The notes under the pieces are model-generated. The model saw only the letters and a list, made by a program, of their open reading frames with translations. It ran no database searches and was not told the DNA's origin. From assembly GCF_026343185.1 (NCBI RefSeq), contig NZ_JAPEMA010000001.1, positions 2,232,001 to 2,296,000 of the forward strand: a DNA stretch of 64,000 bases. The letters run 5' to 3'. How positions within the stretch are numbered: position 1 is the stretch's first letter; every line of letters starts with the position of its first letter. Both the position numbers and the translations under genes were made by a program. This stretch comes from Streptomyces sp. NBC_00091. GTDB taxonomy: Bacteria > Actinomycetota > Actinomycetes > Streptomycetales > Streptomycetaceae. Below are positions 51,033 through 59,509 of this stretch, piece by piece.

Positions 51033-51713
51033 CTACCCCACCACCCGCACCCCCAGCTGCGCCGCCAGCGCCGGAGCCAGCTCGAACAGCTGCGCGGGGC
51101 TGATCACCGCCCCCGCCAGGGCCTCCACCCCCCGCGCGATCCCCAGCTCGGCGGCCCCCCGCAGGTCCACCTCCGCCAGCCGCGCCCCCGTGAAATCCGC
51201 CCCCCGCACCACGCAGTCCCGGAACTCCACCCGCTCCAGCACCGCACCCCCGAAATCCGGCTCCAGCAGCACGCACCCCTCGAAGACCACGTCCCGCAGC
51301 CGCGCCGTCCGCAGATTCAGGTAGTCGACCTTGCCGCCCCGTACGAGGACCCGCTCGAGCACCGCCCCGTGCAGCTGCACCCCGCCCAGCCGGGCCTCCA
51401 CCAGCTCCACGTCCCGCAGCGAAGCCCCCGACAGGTCCGTCCCCACCCCCCGGATCCCCTCCAGCACCGAATCCAGGATCCGCGCCTTCGCCAGACCCGC
51501 CTCGTCCAGCGCACACCGGCGCAGCGCGCAGTCCATGAACCGCGCCCCGGCCCCCTCCTGCCCGGCCAGGTCCAGGTCCGCGAACTCCAGCCCGTCGTAG
51601 TCCCCGTCCGGCTCCAGCCCACCGCCCTCCCACACCACCAGCTCCGGCAACCGCACCTCCGGCCGCCGCGCCGCCTTCACCCGCTCCTGCCCCCGCTGCC
51701 CGTTCCGCACCAT
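51033..51713 (-). CDS. Pentapeptide-repeat protein
   Basis: This 226-residue protein has pentapeptide repeats A(D/N)LXX in tandem from about residue 40 to 190 (for example FADLDLAGQE, GTDLSGASLRDVELVEARL and FRDCVVRGADFTGARL), giving a right-handed quadrilateral beta-helix. Some members protect DNA gyrase from quinolones or microcin B17 (DNA mimics), but many have other roles. The ATG at 51713 is used; an ATG at 51746 is in frame further upstream. It is convergent with the kinase gene. Confidence 0.88.
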   Translation of the reverse strand: MVRNGQRGQERVKAARRPEVRLPELVVWEGGGLEPDGDYDGLEFADLDLAGQEGAGARFMDCALRRCALDEAGLAKARILDSVLEGIRGVGTDLSGASLRDVELVEARLGGVQLHGAVLERVLVRGGKVDYLNLRTARLRDVVFEGCVLLEPDFGGAVLERVEFRDCVVRGADFTGARLAEVDLRGAAELGIARGVEALAGAVISPAQLFELAPALAAQLGVRVVG

Positions 51714-51748
51714 GCGCCCATCGTGGCCCACGGCACCGACAACCACCC

Positions 51749-51775
51749 CTTGACCTCAACCACGCTTGATGCCGA
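51749..51775 (+). promoter_or_regulatory. MerR-like promoter region
   Basis: TTGACCTCAACC is followed by CGCTTGATG, giving imperfect half-sites CCTCAA and TTGATG of the kind MerR-family regulators bind between -35 and -10. No regulator gene is adjacent, and the -10 is poor. Confidence 0.4.
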
Positions 51776-51786
51776 AGGCTGACGCC

Positions 51787-52806
51787 ATGGACACGCACAC
51801 GCACACGGACACCATGAAGGCCATCCGCCTCCACACCTTCGGCCCCGCCGAAAACCTCACCTACGAAACCACCCCCCGCCCCGCCCCCGCCCCCGGCCAA
51901 GTCCGCATCAAAGTCGCCGCCGCCGGGGTCCACCTCCTCGACACCGCCCTCCGCCAAGGCATCCAGGGCCCACCCGCACCCCTCCCCCAACTCCCCACCA
52001 TCCCCGGCCGCGAAGTCGCCGGCACCGTCGACGCCCTCGGCCCCGGCACCGACCCCACCTGGCTCGGCCGCCCCGTCGTCACCCACCTCGGCTTCGCCCC
52101 CGGCGGCTACGCCGAACACGCCGTCGCCGACGCCGCCCGACTGCACCCCGTACCCCACGGCCTCGACCCCGCCGAAGCCGTCGCCATGATCGGCACCGGC
52201 CGCACCACCCTCGGGATCCTCCAGTTCGCCGACCTCGGACCCGGCTCCACCGCCCTGGTCCCCGCCGCCGCCGGAGGCATCGGCACCCTGCTCGTCCAGT
52301 ACGCCAAGAACGCCGGCGCCACCGTCATCGCCCTCGCCGGAGGCCCCGCCAAAACCGCCCGGGCCGCCGCCAACGGAGCCGACCTCGCCCTCGACTACAC
52401 CACCCCCGGCTGGGCCGACACCATCCGCGCCCACCACCCCGAAGGCGCCACCGTCCTCTTCGACTCCGTCGGCGGCGCCACCGCCCGCACCGCCCTCGGC
52501 CTCCTCGCCCCCGGCGCCCGGCACCTCGCCTTCGGCTGGTCCGAAGCCCCCCTCGACCTCACCGAAGCCGAACGGGCCGACCTCACCGCCCGCCGCATCA
52601 CCACCCGCAACGTCCTCGGACCCGCCATGCTCGAGGCCGTCGGCGCCCCCGACCCGCTGCGCGTCCTGGAAACCCGCGCCCTCGCCGAAGCCGCCGCCGG
52701 CCGCCTGCGCCCCGCCCTCCAGCGCTACCCCCTCGCCCGGGCCGCAGCCGCCCACCACGACCTCGAAACCCGCGCCACCACCGGCAAGGTCGTCCTGGAA
52801 CCCTGA
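51787..52806 (+). CDS. Zinc-independent NADPH:quinone-type oxidoreductase
   Basis: This 339-residue medium-chain dehydrogenase has the GroES-like fold at the N-terminus (KVAAAGVHLLDTALRQG, then IPGREVAGTV) and a Rossmann fold with the motif AAAGGIGTLLVQYAKNAGA (about residues 160-178). No zinc-ligand Cys pattern is seen, so it is of the quinone oxidoreductase/zeta-crystallin type. Substrate unknown. The ATG at 51787 is chosen; a downstream ATG at 51814 (MKAIRLHTFG) is typical of the family and also possible. It is divergent from the pentapeptide gene. Confidence 0.87.
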   Translation: MDTHTHTDTMKAIRLHTFGPAENLTYETTPRPAPAPGQVRIKVAAAGVHLLDTALRQGIQGPPAPLPQLPTIPGREVAGTVDALGPGTDPTWLGRPVVTHLGFAPGGYAEHAVADAARLHPVPHGLDPAEAVAMIGTGRTTLGILQFADLGPGSTALVPAAAGGIGTLLVQYAKNAGATVIALAGGPAKTARAAANGADLALDYTTPGWADTIRAHHPEGATVLFDSVGGATARTALGLLAPGARHLAFGWSEAPLDLTEAERADLTARRITTRNVLGPAMLEAVGAPDPLRVLETRALAEAAAGRLRPALQRYPLARAAAAHHDLETRATTGKVVLEP

Positions 52807-52945
52807 CCCCCACGCGCCGGCCCCCAGCCGCGCCCTACACCCGTACACCGCCCCCCACACCGGCCAACCGGCCTGCCATCCACCCCCGAAACACGACATC
52901 CAGCCCCCTGGACACCCTTCCGGAACCCCCTGTACCAACTCCCCC

Positions 52946-54325
52946 ATGACGATCAACGGCGGCATCTCCTTCTGGTACGCGACGGACACCAGCGCCCACC
53001 AACCACCCCGCGCCCCCCTCACCGCCGACGCCACGGCCGACGTCGTCATCGTCGGCGGCGGCTACACCGGCCTGTGGACCGCCTACTACCTCAAGCGCAC
53101 CGCCCCCGACCTGCGCGTCACCGTCCTGGAGCAGAAGTTCTGCGGCTACGGAGCCTCCGGCCGCAACGGCGGCTGGCTCTACAACGGCATCGCCGGCCGC
53201 GACCGCTACGCCGCCCTCCACGGCCACGACGCCGCCCGCCGCCTCCAGCACGCCATGAACGACACCGTCACCGAGGTCATCAAGGTCGCCGCCCGGGAAA
53301 AGATCAACGCCGACATCCACCACGGCGGAGTACTCGAAGTCGCCCGCACCCCCGCCCAGCTCACCCGCCTCAAGGCCTTCCACACCGCCGAGCTCTCCTT
53401 CGGCGAGACCGAACGCGAGCTCTACGACGGCCCCGCCACCCGAGCCCGCATCGACATCGCCGACGCCGTCGGCTCCAGCTGGACCCCGCACGGCGCCCGC
53501 ATCCACCCCCTCAAGCTCGTCCGCGGCCTCGCGGCGGCCTGCGAACGCCTCGGCGTGGTCATCCACGAATCCACCCCCGTCACGGAAATCGCCCCCCGCC
53601 GAGCCGTCACCCCCTACGGCACCGTCCGCGCCCCGTACGTCCTGCGCTGCACCGAGGGCTTCACCGCCGCCCTCAAGGGCCAGAAGCGCACCTGGCTCCC
53701 CATGAACTCCTCGATGATCGTCACGGCCCCCCTCCCACCCTCGGTCTGGGAGCACCTCAACTGGTCCGACAGCCCCCTCCTCGGCGACATGGCCCACGCC
53801 TACATGTACGCCCAGCGCACCGCCGACGACCGCATCGCGATCGGCGGCCGCGGCGTCCCGTACCGCTTCGGCTCACGCACCGACAACGACGGCCGCACCC
53901 AACCCACCACGATCGCCTCCCTCACAGCCCTCCTCACCTCCTTCTTCCCGGTCCTCACCGGCACGGAGATCACCCACGCCTGGTCGGGCGTCCTCGGCGT
54001 CCCCCGCGACTGGTGCGCCACCGTCACCCTGGACGCCGCCACGGGCCTGGGCTGGGCCGGCGGCTACGTCGGCTCGGGCGTGGCCACCGCCAACCTCGCC
54101 GCCCGCACCCTGCGCGACCTGGTCCTCGGCGACCCCACCGAGCTGACCACCCTGCCCTGGGTCCACCACCGCGTCCGCCGCTGGGAGCCCGAACCCTTCC
54201 GCTGGCTCGGCGTCCACGCCCTCTACGCCGCCTACCGCGAGGCGGACCGCCACGAAACAACCACCCACACCCCGACCACAACCCCGCTGGCCCGCCTGGC
54301 CAACCGCATCTCGGGCCGCGCCTGA
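52946..54325 (+). CDS. FAD-dependent amine oxidoreductase (DAO family)
   Basis: This 459-residue flavoprotein has the FAD-binding motif VVIVGGGYTGLWTAYYLK (about residues 33-50) and GASGRNGGWLYNG (about 69-81), as in DAO-type oxidoreductases such as gamma-glutamylputrescine oxidase and monomeric sarcosine oxidase. Its C-terminal half includes GLGWAGGYVGSGVATANLAA, the second FAD-contact segment. It probably oxidises an amine or amino acid. The ATG at 52946 is 140 bp after the quinone oxidoreductase stop. No transport gene is adjacent. Confidence 0.87.
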   Translation: MTINGGISFWYATDTSAHQPPRAPLTADATADVVIVGGGYTGLWTAYYLKRTAPDLRVTVLEQKFCGYGASGRNGGWLYNGIAGRDRYAALHGHDAARRLQHAMNDTVTEVIKVAAREKINADIHHGGVLEVARTPAQLTRLKAFHTAELSFGETERELYDGPATRARIDIADAVGSSWTPHGARIHPLKLVRGLAAACERLGVVIHESTPVTEIAPRRAVTPYGTVRAPYVLRCTEGFTAALKGQKRTWLPMNSSMIVTAPLPPSVWEHLNWSDSPLLGDMAHAYMYAQRTADDRIAIGGRGVPYRFGSRTDNDGRTQPTTIASLTALLTSFFPVLTGTEITHAWSGVLGVPRDWCATVTLDAATGLGWAGGYVGSGVATANLAARTLRDLVLGDPTELTTLPWVHHRVRRWEPEPFRWLGVHALYAAYREADRHETTTHTPTTTPLARLANRISGRA

Positions 54326-54336
54326 CCCCACGCAAA

Positions 54337-54364
54337 AGGGCCCCGGGCAATCGCCCGGGGCCCT
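54337..54364. terminator. Terminator between oxidoreductase and tRNA-Thr
   Basis: A perfect 12-bp stem AGGGCCCCGGGC with loop AATC lies 11 bp after the oxidoreductase stop and 47 bp from the 3' end of the convergent tRNA gene. AAAA precedes it, giving a U-run for minus-strand transcripts. Confidence 0.85.
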
Positions 54365-54410
54365 CCGCTTCTGTACGAATTCCCTTGGTTGTCACACCTC
54401 TGACCTGGGA

Positions 54411-54486
54411 TGGAGCCGCCTATCGGAATCGAACCGATGACCTGATCATTACAAGTGAACTGCTCTACCAACTGAGCTAAGGCGGC
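54411..54486 (-). tRNA. tRNA-Thr (anticodon TGT)
   Basis: On the minus strand the acceptor GCCGCCT pairs with AGGCGGC, followed by discriminator T and an encoded CCA. The D-arm TTAGCTCAGTTGGTAGAGC, anticodon loop CTTGTAA (TGT) and T-arm GGTTCGATTCC are all clear. Length is 76 nt with CCA. Confidence 0.96.
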
Positions 54487-54651
54487 ACAAGTCCACGCGC
54501 AAACACACTGCGAGCGAAGCCGCCATCACTCTACACAGCGGCCGATTGCCGAAGCCATCACGTAAGAGCCGAACCCGTAACCACCCACGCATACGTTCGT
54601 TGAACGGACTGGTGTGCCGTTCCGAAGATCAGATCGTGGGAGGGGGCGACG

Positions 54652-55797
54652 ATGGCGGACCGCGTCACGGGGGAGGAAGCCCAGCGCATCAAGCGCGAAC
54701 AACTCGGGGTGGGCGACCGGACCAAACACCACGGCCGGAAGGCCACACCGCTCCGCGGCCTGTCCAGGGAGCCGGGTACGCACCAGCGGGTCTACCGCTT
54801 TCGCTTCTATCCGACCCCCGACCAGGCAGCCCAGCTCACCCAGACCTTCGGAGCCTGCCGCTGGGTCTACAACGAGGGCCTCGCCCTCCGCATGAAGGCC
54901 TGGGAGGAGCACCAGGTGTCTTTGGGCTTCGCCGAGACCTGCCGCGCCCTGACCGGCTGGAAGCGAATACCGGAGACCGCGTGGCTGAAGGAGACGTCCT
55001 CGACGGTGCTCCAGCAGTCGCTGCGGCACCTCGACGCGGCGTTCTCGCGGTTCTTCAAGGGCTCGGCGAAGTACCCGCAGCGGAAGTCGAAGCACCGGTC
55101 GCGGGATTCGGCTACGTACGTACGGACGGGTTTCCGGTGGCTGGAGGATCCGGAGCGTCCGGGGACGGCCTCGGTCACGCTCGCCAAGCAGGCGACACCG
55201 CTGGATGTCCGCTGGTCGCGTGCGCTCCCGCCGGGGCAGTTGCCGGTGAAGCGGAAGGGGTCGAAGAACCGGGGGAAGGTGCGGGAGCGGATCGCCCGCC
55301 TGTACGCCGCGATCGGTGATGTCCGTCGTGATCTGCTGGATCAGTTCACCACCCGCCTCGTGCGCGAGAACCAAGTGCTCGTGGTGGAGGACCTCCCGAT
55401 CGCCAATCTTCTGCGTGCGGCGTCGGGCAAGGGGAGGCGGCGCAAGGCCGCGCTGAACCGGTCGATAGTCGACGCCGCTTGGGGTGAGTTGCTGCGTCAG
55501 CTCCGGTACAAGTGCGCGTGGTACGGGCGGACGCTGGTGGTCGTGGACCGGTTCTTCCCGTCGACCCGGCGCTGTTCCGCGTGCCATGCGAAGGGTCCGA
55601 AGCTCGACGTGTCGGTCCGGGAGTGGACCTGCGCGGAGTGCGGGGCCGCCCACGACCGGGATACGAACGCGGCGGTGAACCTGCGGGATGAGGGGATGCG
55701 CCTGTACTGGCTGGTGGCCACGGGCCTGCCGCCCGGCCGGGTGCCGCCTGCGGTGATCAGGGCGTCGGAGGTGGTGGATCTCGTACCGGCCGCCTAG
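54652..55797 (+). CDS. TnpB-like protein with a deleted RuvC-I segment
   Basis: This 381-residue protein is TnpB-like: the start of the fold is RVYRFRFYPTPDQAAQL (about residue 46), and RuvC-II Glu in VVVEDLPIANL (about 246), the zinc finger CSACH...CAECG and RuvC-III Asp in HDRDTNAAVNLR (about 335) are present. The chain jumps from LDVRWSRALPPGQLP to VKRKGSKNRGKVR, where normal TnpBs carry ~80-90 residues with the RuvC-I Asp. Nuclease activity should be lost. A 45-residue extension precedes the usual start. The ATG at 54652 has GGAGGGGG before it. A right-end RNA-like region follows. Confidence 0.85.
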   Translation: MADRVTGEEAQRIKREQLGVGDRTKHHGRKATPLRGLSREPGTHQRVYRFRFYPTPDQAAQLTQTFGACRWVYNEGLALRMKAWEEHQVSLGFAETCRALTGWKRIPETAWLKETSSTVLQQSLRHLDAAFSRFFKGSAKYPQRKSKHRSRDSATYVRTGFRWLEDPERPGTASVTLAKQATPLDVRWSRALPPGQLPVKRKGSKNRGKVRERIARLYAAIGDVRRDLLDQFTTRLVRENQVLVVEDLPIANLLRAASGKGRRRKAALNRSIVDAAWGELLRQLRYKCAWYGRTLVVVDRFFPSTRRCSACHAKGPKLDVSVREWTCAECGAAHDRDTNAAVNLRDEGMRLYWLVATGLPPGRVPPAVIRASEVVDLVPAA

Positions 55798-55945
55798 TCG
55801 GGGTGTAGTACGGACCGACGGGCCGTCGGCCGCAATGCCTGTGGAGCCTGCGTAAGACCGACCAGGCGCGACCCCCAGGGTCACGCCGGGCCGGCAACGG
55901 GCGTCGAAGCAGGAAGCACCGCCCGCGAGAGCGGTGAAGCTCAGC
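55798..55945 (+). ncRNA. Predicted omega/reRNA of the deleted TnpB
   Basis: The 3' flank has features of IS605-type right-end RNAs: a segment TGCCTGTGGAGCCTGCG, GGCAACGGGCGTCGAAGCAG and a terminal hairpin CACCGC/GCGGTG (55917-55922 with 55931-55936). Sequence just after the hairpin (from about 55937) would be the guide. This rests on recalled patterns; no folding was computed. Confidence 0.5.
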
Positions 55946-56014
55946 AGAGCCGAGGCCAAAAGTGCGGCGCTCTGGCTACTCCAGGTCAAAAGTCAAGCGC
56001 TCTGCTTCGAGCCC

Positions 56015-56695
56015 TCACTCCCCCGTCGGCCAGCCCATCCCCGCCACCGCCTTCGCCGCCGCTGCCGGGTCCGCGGCCGGGTTCAGGGTCGTGGCGACCG
56101 TCGCCGTCAGGGGGCGCAGGTCCCAGACCCACCGGATCGCGTCGAGGTCGAGGGGGCGCTCGTAGTAGTCCTCGGCCCAGGCCGCGTAGGCCTCCGGGGT
56201 GCCGGCGGCCAGGACGTCGAAGAGGTGGGCCGTGCCGTCGGCCCCGTGCTCGGGGGGTTCCACCGGGCCCGCCCGCCAGGCGGTGTCGGTGGTTTCGCGC
56301 CAGAACACCACGGTGGCCACCTGTACTTCGTCGTCGCAGAAGGCCGGCTCCGCGAGCAGCGGCCGGAACACCTCCGGCAGGGTGTCCACGAGGCCGGGCC
56401 ACAGGGCCATGTCGTCGTTGGTGTAGGGGCTCATCCAGGACTCGTGGTCGAAGCCGCGGCCGAAGACCCCGTCGGATGTGAAGAGGATCGTGTACTCGTC
56501 GCCCGAGCCGTTGTTCATGAGCGCGGCCTCGACGCCCGGGCCCCACGTGGGGTCGTAGTCGAAGTAGGGGCCGCACTGGGCGCCCATCAGTGCTTCCAGG
56601 GCCGCCAGCGCCCGGCAGCGGTCGCGCAGGACCGGGACGTCGGGGAGGACGCGGATCAGTTCGTGGACGTCGCGGGGGCGCGGTGTGGCGTTCAT
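56015..56695 (-). CDS. Hypothetical protein, 226 aa
   Basis: This 226-residue acidic, Trp- and Tyr-rich soluble protein begins MNATPRPRDVHELIRVLPD and includes FDYDPTWGPGVEAALMNNGSG and FDHESWMSPYTNDD, with a C-terminal Ala-rich helix. No family is recognised. The ATG at 56695 is chosen; ATG 56704 is in frame. Its promoter region lies next to that of msiK, which is divergent. Confidence 0.68.
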   Translation of the reverse strand: MNATPRPRDVHELIRVLPDVPVLRDRCRALAALEALMGAQCGPYFDYDPTWGPGVEAALMNNGSGDEYTILFTSDGVFGRGFDHESWMSPYTNDDMALWPGLVDTLPEVFRPLLAEPAFCDDEVQVATVVFWRETTDTAWRAGPVEPPEHGADGTAHLFDVLAAGTPEAYAAWAEDYYERPLDLDAIRWVWDLRPLTATVATTLNPAADPAAAAKAVAGMGWPTGE

Positions 56696-56806
56696 GGGCG
56701 TCATCCAAGCAGCCGGGTCCGACAGATCGCACAGAGTCGGAAGTCACGTCGGGGTGGGTGCTGACAGGAGGGGGTTCGGCGGGTAGCGTCGGGCGAAGTC
56801 CGGATT

Positions 56807-56822
56807 AATGGACTAGACCTTC
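56807..56822. promoter_or_regulatory. DasR-type operator (dre) candidate 3
   Basis: AATGGACTAGACCTTC has its first 15 bases identical to the box before nagK. It lies 48 bp before the msiK start. Joint control of msiK and the nag operon by DasR is suggested. Confidence 0.72.
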
Positions 56823-56870
56823 CACTCGGATCGTCCGGCACGTTCCTGCCGGTAGAAGGGATTCACCACC

Positions 56871-57947
<1,077 letters not shown>

Positions 57948-57956
57948 CCGGTGGGG

Positions 57957-57984
57957 CAGGGGCGTCCACCAAGGGGCGCCCCTG
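57957..57984 (+). terminator. Terminator after msiK
   Basis: An 8-bp stem CAGGGGCG/CGCCCCTG with a 12-nt loop lies 10 bp after the msiK stop and is followed by TTCC. Confidence 0.65.
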
Positions 57985-58137
57985 TTCCGGCAGTTGCCGG
58001 CCGTGCCGCGCGAACCCCGTCAGACCGGGCCATTCGGCCGCACTCGTCAACCCTTAAATCGAAAAGCCACGTCGAACCATCCCCCGACCGGGTGACTGAA
58101 TGTCGCCAAATCTTCACCGAGCGCTACTCTCGCCCTC

Positions 58138-58548
58138 GTGACCCACACTGCCCGCCGTATCGGCCGTTCCCTCGCCCTGGTCCTGCCCGTCGTCCTGGTC
58201 CTGTCCGGGACCCTCGCGGTCACGATGGTCCCCTGGGCGGATCACTCCTCCCAGATCCTGACTGCCTCCGCCGAGGACGTCTCCGTCCCCAAGAAGCCGG
58301 TCGCCGCCCAGGACGTGCTGCGCGACAAGCTCCTCGGTGAGCTCCAGCAGGGCGAGCAGCCGGGCATCGTCCTCACACACCTCCAGCAGGAGGTGAACCA
58401 GCGGCCGTCGCTGGCCGAGCACTGCGTGAGCATCGCGCGGGCGCTGGGCCGGGCCGCGGTGGAGGCGTACGGGCCGACGAGGGCCCAGTCCTACGCGCGC
58501 CCGGTGTGCGACACCTCGTACGCGTCCGGTGTCGCCTCGATGGGCTGA
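58138..58548 (+). CDS. Secreted hypothetical protein, 136 aa
   Basis: This 136-residue protein has an N-terminal hydrophobic stretch (about residues 11-30, LALVLPVVLVLSGTLAVTM) that is either a signal peptide or a membrane anchor. The rest is helical with two cysteines (EHCVSIARAL and RPVCDTSYASG). No family is recognised. The GTG at 58138 looks leaderless: TACTCT lies 9 bases before it. Confidence 0.68.
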   Translation: MTHTARRIGRSLALVLPVVLVLSGTLAVTMVPWADHSSQILTASAEDVSVPKKPVAAQDVLRDKLLGELQQGEQPGIVLTHLQQEVNQRPSLAEHCVSIARALGRAAVEAYGPTRAQSYARPVCDTSYASGVASMG

Positions 58549-58602
58549 CGGCCCGCCGCGCCTGCCCCGGCCCGGGCAGGGGTCGTCCCTACGCTGGCGG
58601 CC

Positions 58603-59373
58603 ATGACCGAGATTCCCCCCGTACCGCCCCAATCCACCGATCACGCGGCCGCGTTCCCGGCCTCGCCCACCCAGGCAGTCGTCCTGGCGGGTGGCCAGGG
58701 TTCGCGGCTGCGGCCGTACACGGACGACCGGCCGAAGCCGATGGTGGAGATCCCGGGTACCGGACTGCCCATCATCGGGCACCAGTTGGCGTGGCTGGCG
58801 GCGGAGGGGGTCACCGATGCCGTCGTCTCCTGCGGGCATCTCGCGGAGGTGCTCCAGGAGTGGCTGGCGCGGGCCGTGCTGCCGCTGCGGGTGACGACGG
58901 TGGTGGAGGAGGAGCCGCTGGGGCGCGGGGGCGGGCTGAAGTTCGCCGCCCGGCGGCTGCCGCATCCGGACCGGCCCTGGTACGCGACCAACGGCGATGT
59001 GTGGACGCGTTTCCCGCTGCGTGAGATGGCGGCCTTCCATGCCGAGCGGGAGGCGACGGCGACGCTGGCGCTGGCGCGGCCGCGGATCCCGTGGGGGGTG
59101 GTGGAGACCAATGAGTTCGGGCAGGTCCTGGACTTCATCGAGGCTCCGCCGTCGCCTTATCCGATCAACGCCGGCGTGTACGTCTTCGCTCCCGAATTCG
59201 CGGCGCTGCTCCCGGACTTGGGGGACCACGAGCGGACGACGTTCCCGCATCTGGCGCGCGAGCGGCGGCTGGCGGGCTTTGCGCTGCCGCAGGGGGCCTA
59301 CTGGCGGGCGATCGACACGGCCAAGGACCTCACCGAGGCGGCACGGGAGTTGGCGGCGCAGGGGGCCGCCTGA
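58603..59373 (+). CDS. Sugar nucleotidyltransferase
   Basis: This 256-residue enzyme has the nucleotidyltransferase start QAVVLAGGQGSRLRPYTDDR and the second conserved motif KPMVEIPG, typical of NDP-sugar pyrophosphorylases (mannose-1-P guanylyl- or glucose-1-P thymidylyltransferase-like). The active-site Asp in ATNGDVWTRF (about residue 129) and INAGVYVFAPE are present. It is shorter than full-length GlmU or ManC. Substrate is unknown. The ATG at 58603 is likely leaderless (TACGCT lies 8 bases before). Confidence 0.88.
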   Translation: MTEIPPVPPQSTDHAAAFPASPTQAVVLAGGQGSRLRPYTDDRPKPMVEIPGTGLPIIGHQLAWLAAEGVTDAVVSCGHLAEVLQEWLARAVLPLRVTTVVEEEPLGRGGGLKFAARRLPHPDRPWYATNGDVWTRFPLREMAAFHAEREATATLALARPRIPWGVVETNEFGQVLDFIEAPPSPYPINAGVYVFAPEFAALLPDLGDHERTTFPHLARERRLAGFALPQGAYWRAIDTAKDLTEAARELAAQGAA

Positions 59374-59384
59374 GCCCTTTCCGT

Positions 59385-59435
59385 GTTGCTACGACGAGTG
59401 CTACGTCGAGTTGCTGCGCCGCGTTGCTACGTCGC
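59385..59435. repeat. Four tandem ~13-bp repeats
   Basis: GTTGCTACGACGA, GTGCTACGTCGA, GTTGCTGCGCCGC and GTTGCTACGTCGC follow each other directly after the nucleotidyltransferase gene. Confidence 0.6.
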
Positions 59436-59454
59436 CCCGTGCCCCGGCATGCCG

Positions 59455-59491
59455 GAAGGGCCCGGCGCGCGGGGAGCGCGCCGGGCCCTTC
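59455..59491. terminator. Bidirectional terminator
   Basis: A perfect 16-bp stem GAAGGGCCCGGCGCGC with loop GGGGA lies 82 bp after the nucleotidyltransferase gene and 19 bp before the end of the DoxX gene; TTC ends the plus-strand arm. Confidence 0.85.
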
Positions 59492-59509
59492 TCGCCGGTT
59501 CTCGGCGGG

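Noticed and set aside
47977..53049. An uninterrupted minus-strand frame of 1,690 codons
   Set aside because: It lies antisense to several well-supported genes (M4 tail, membrane protein, kinase, pentapeptide gene and oxidoreductases), is Gly/Ala/Arg-rich throughout and has no domain pattern; typical of GC-rich shadow frames.
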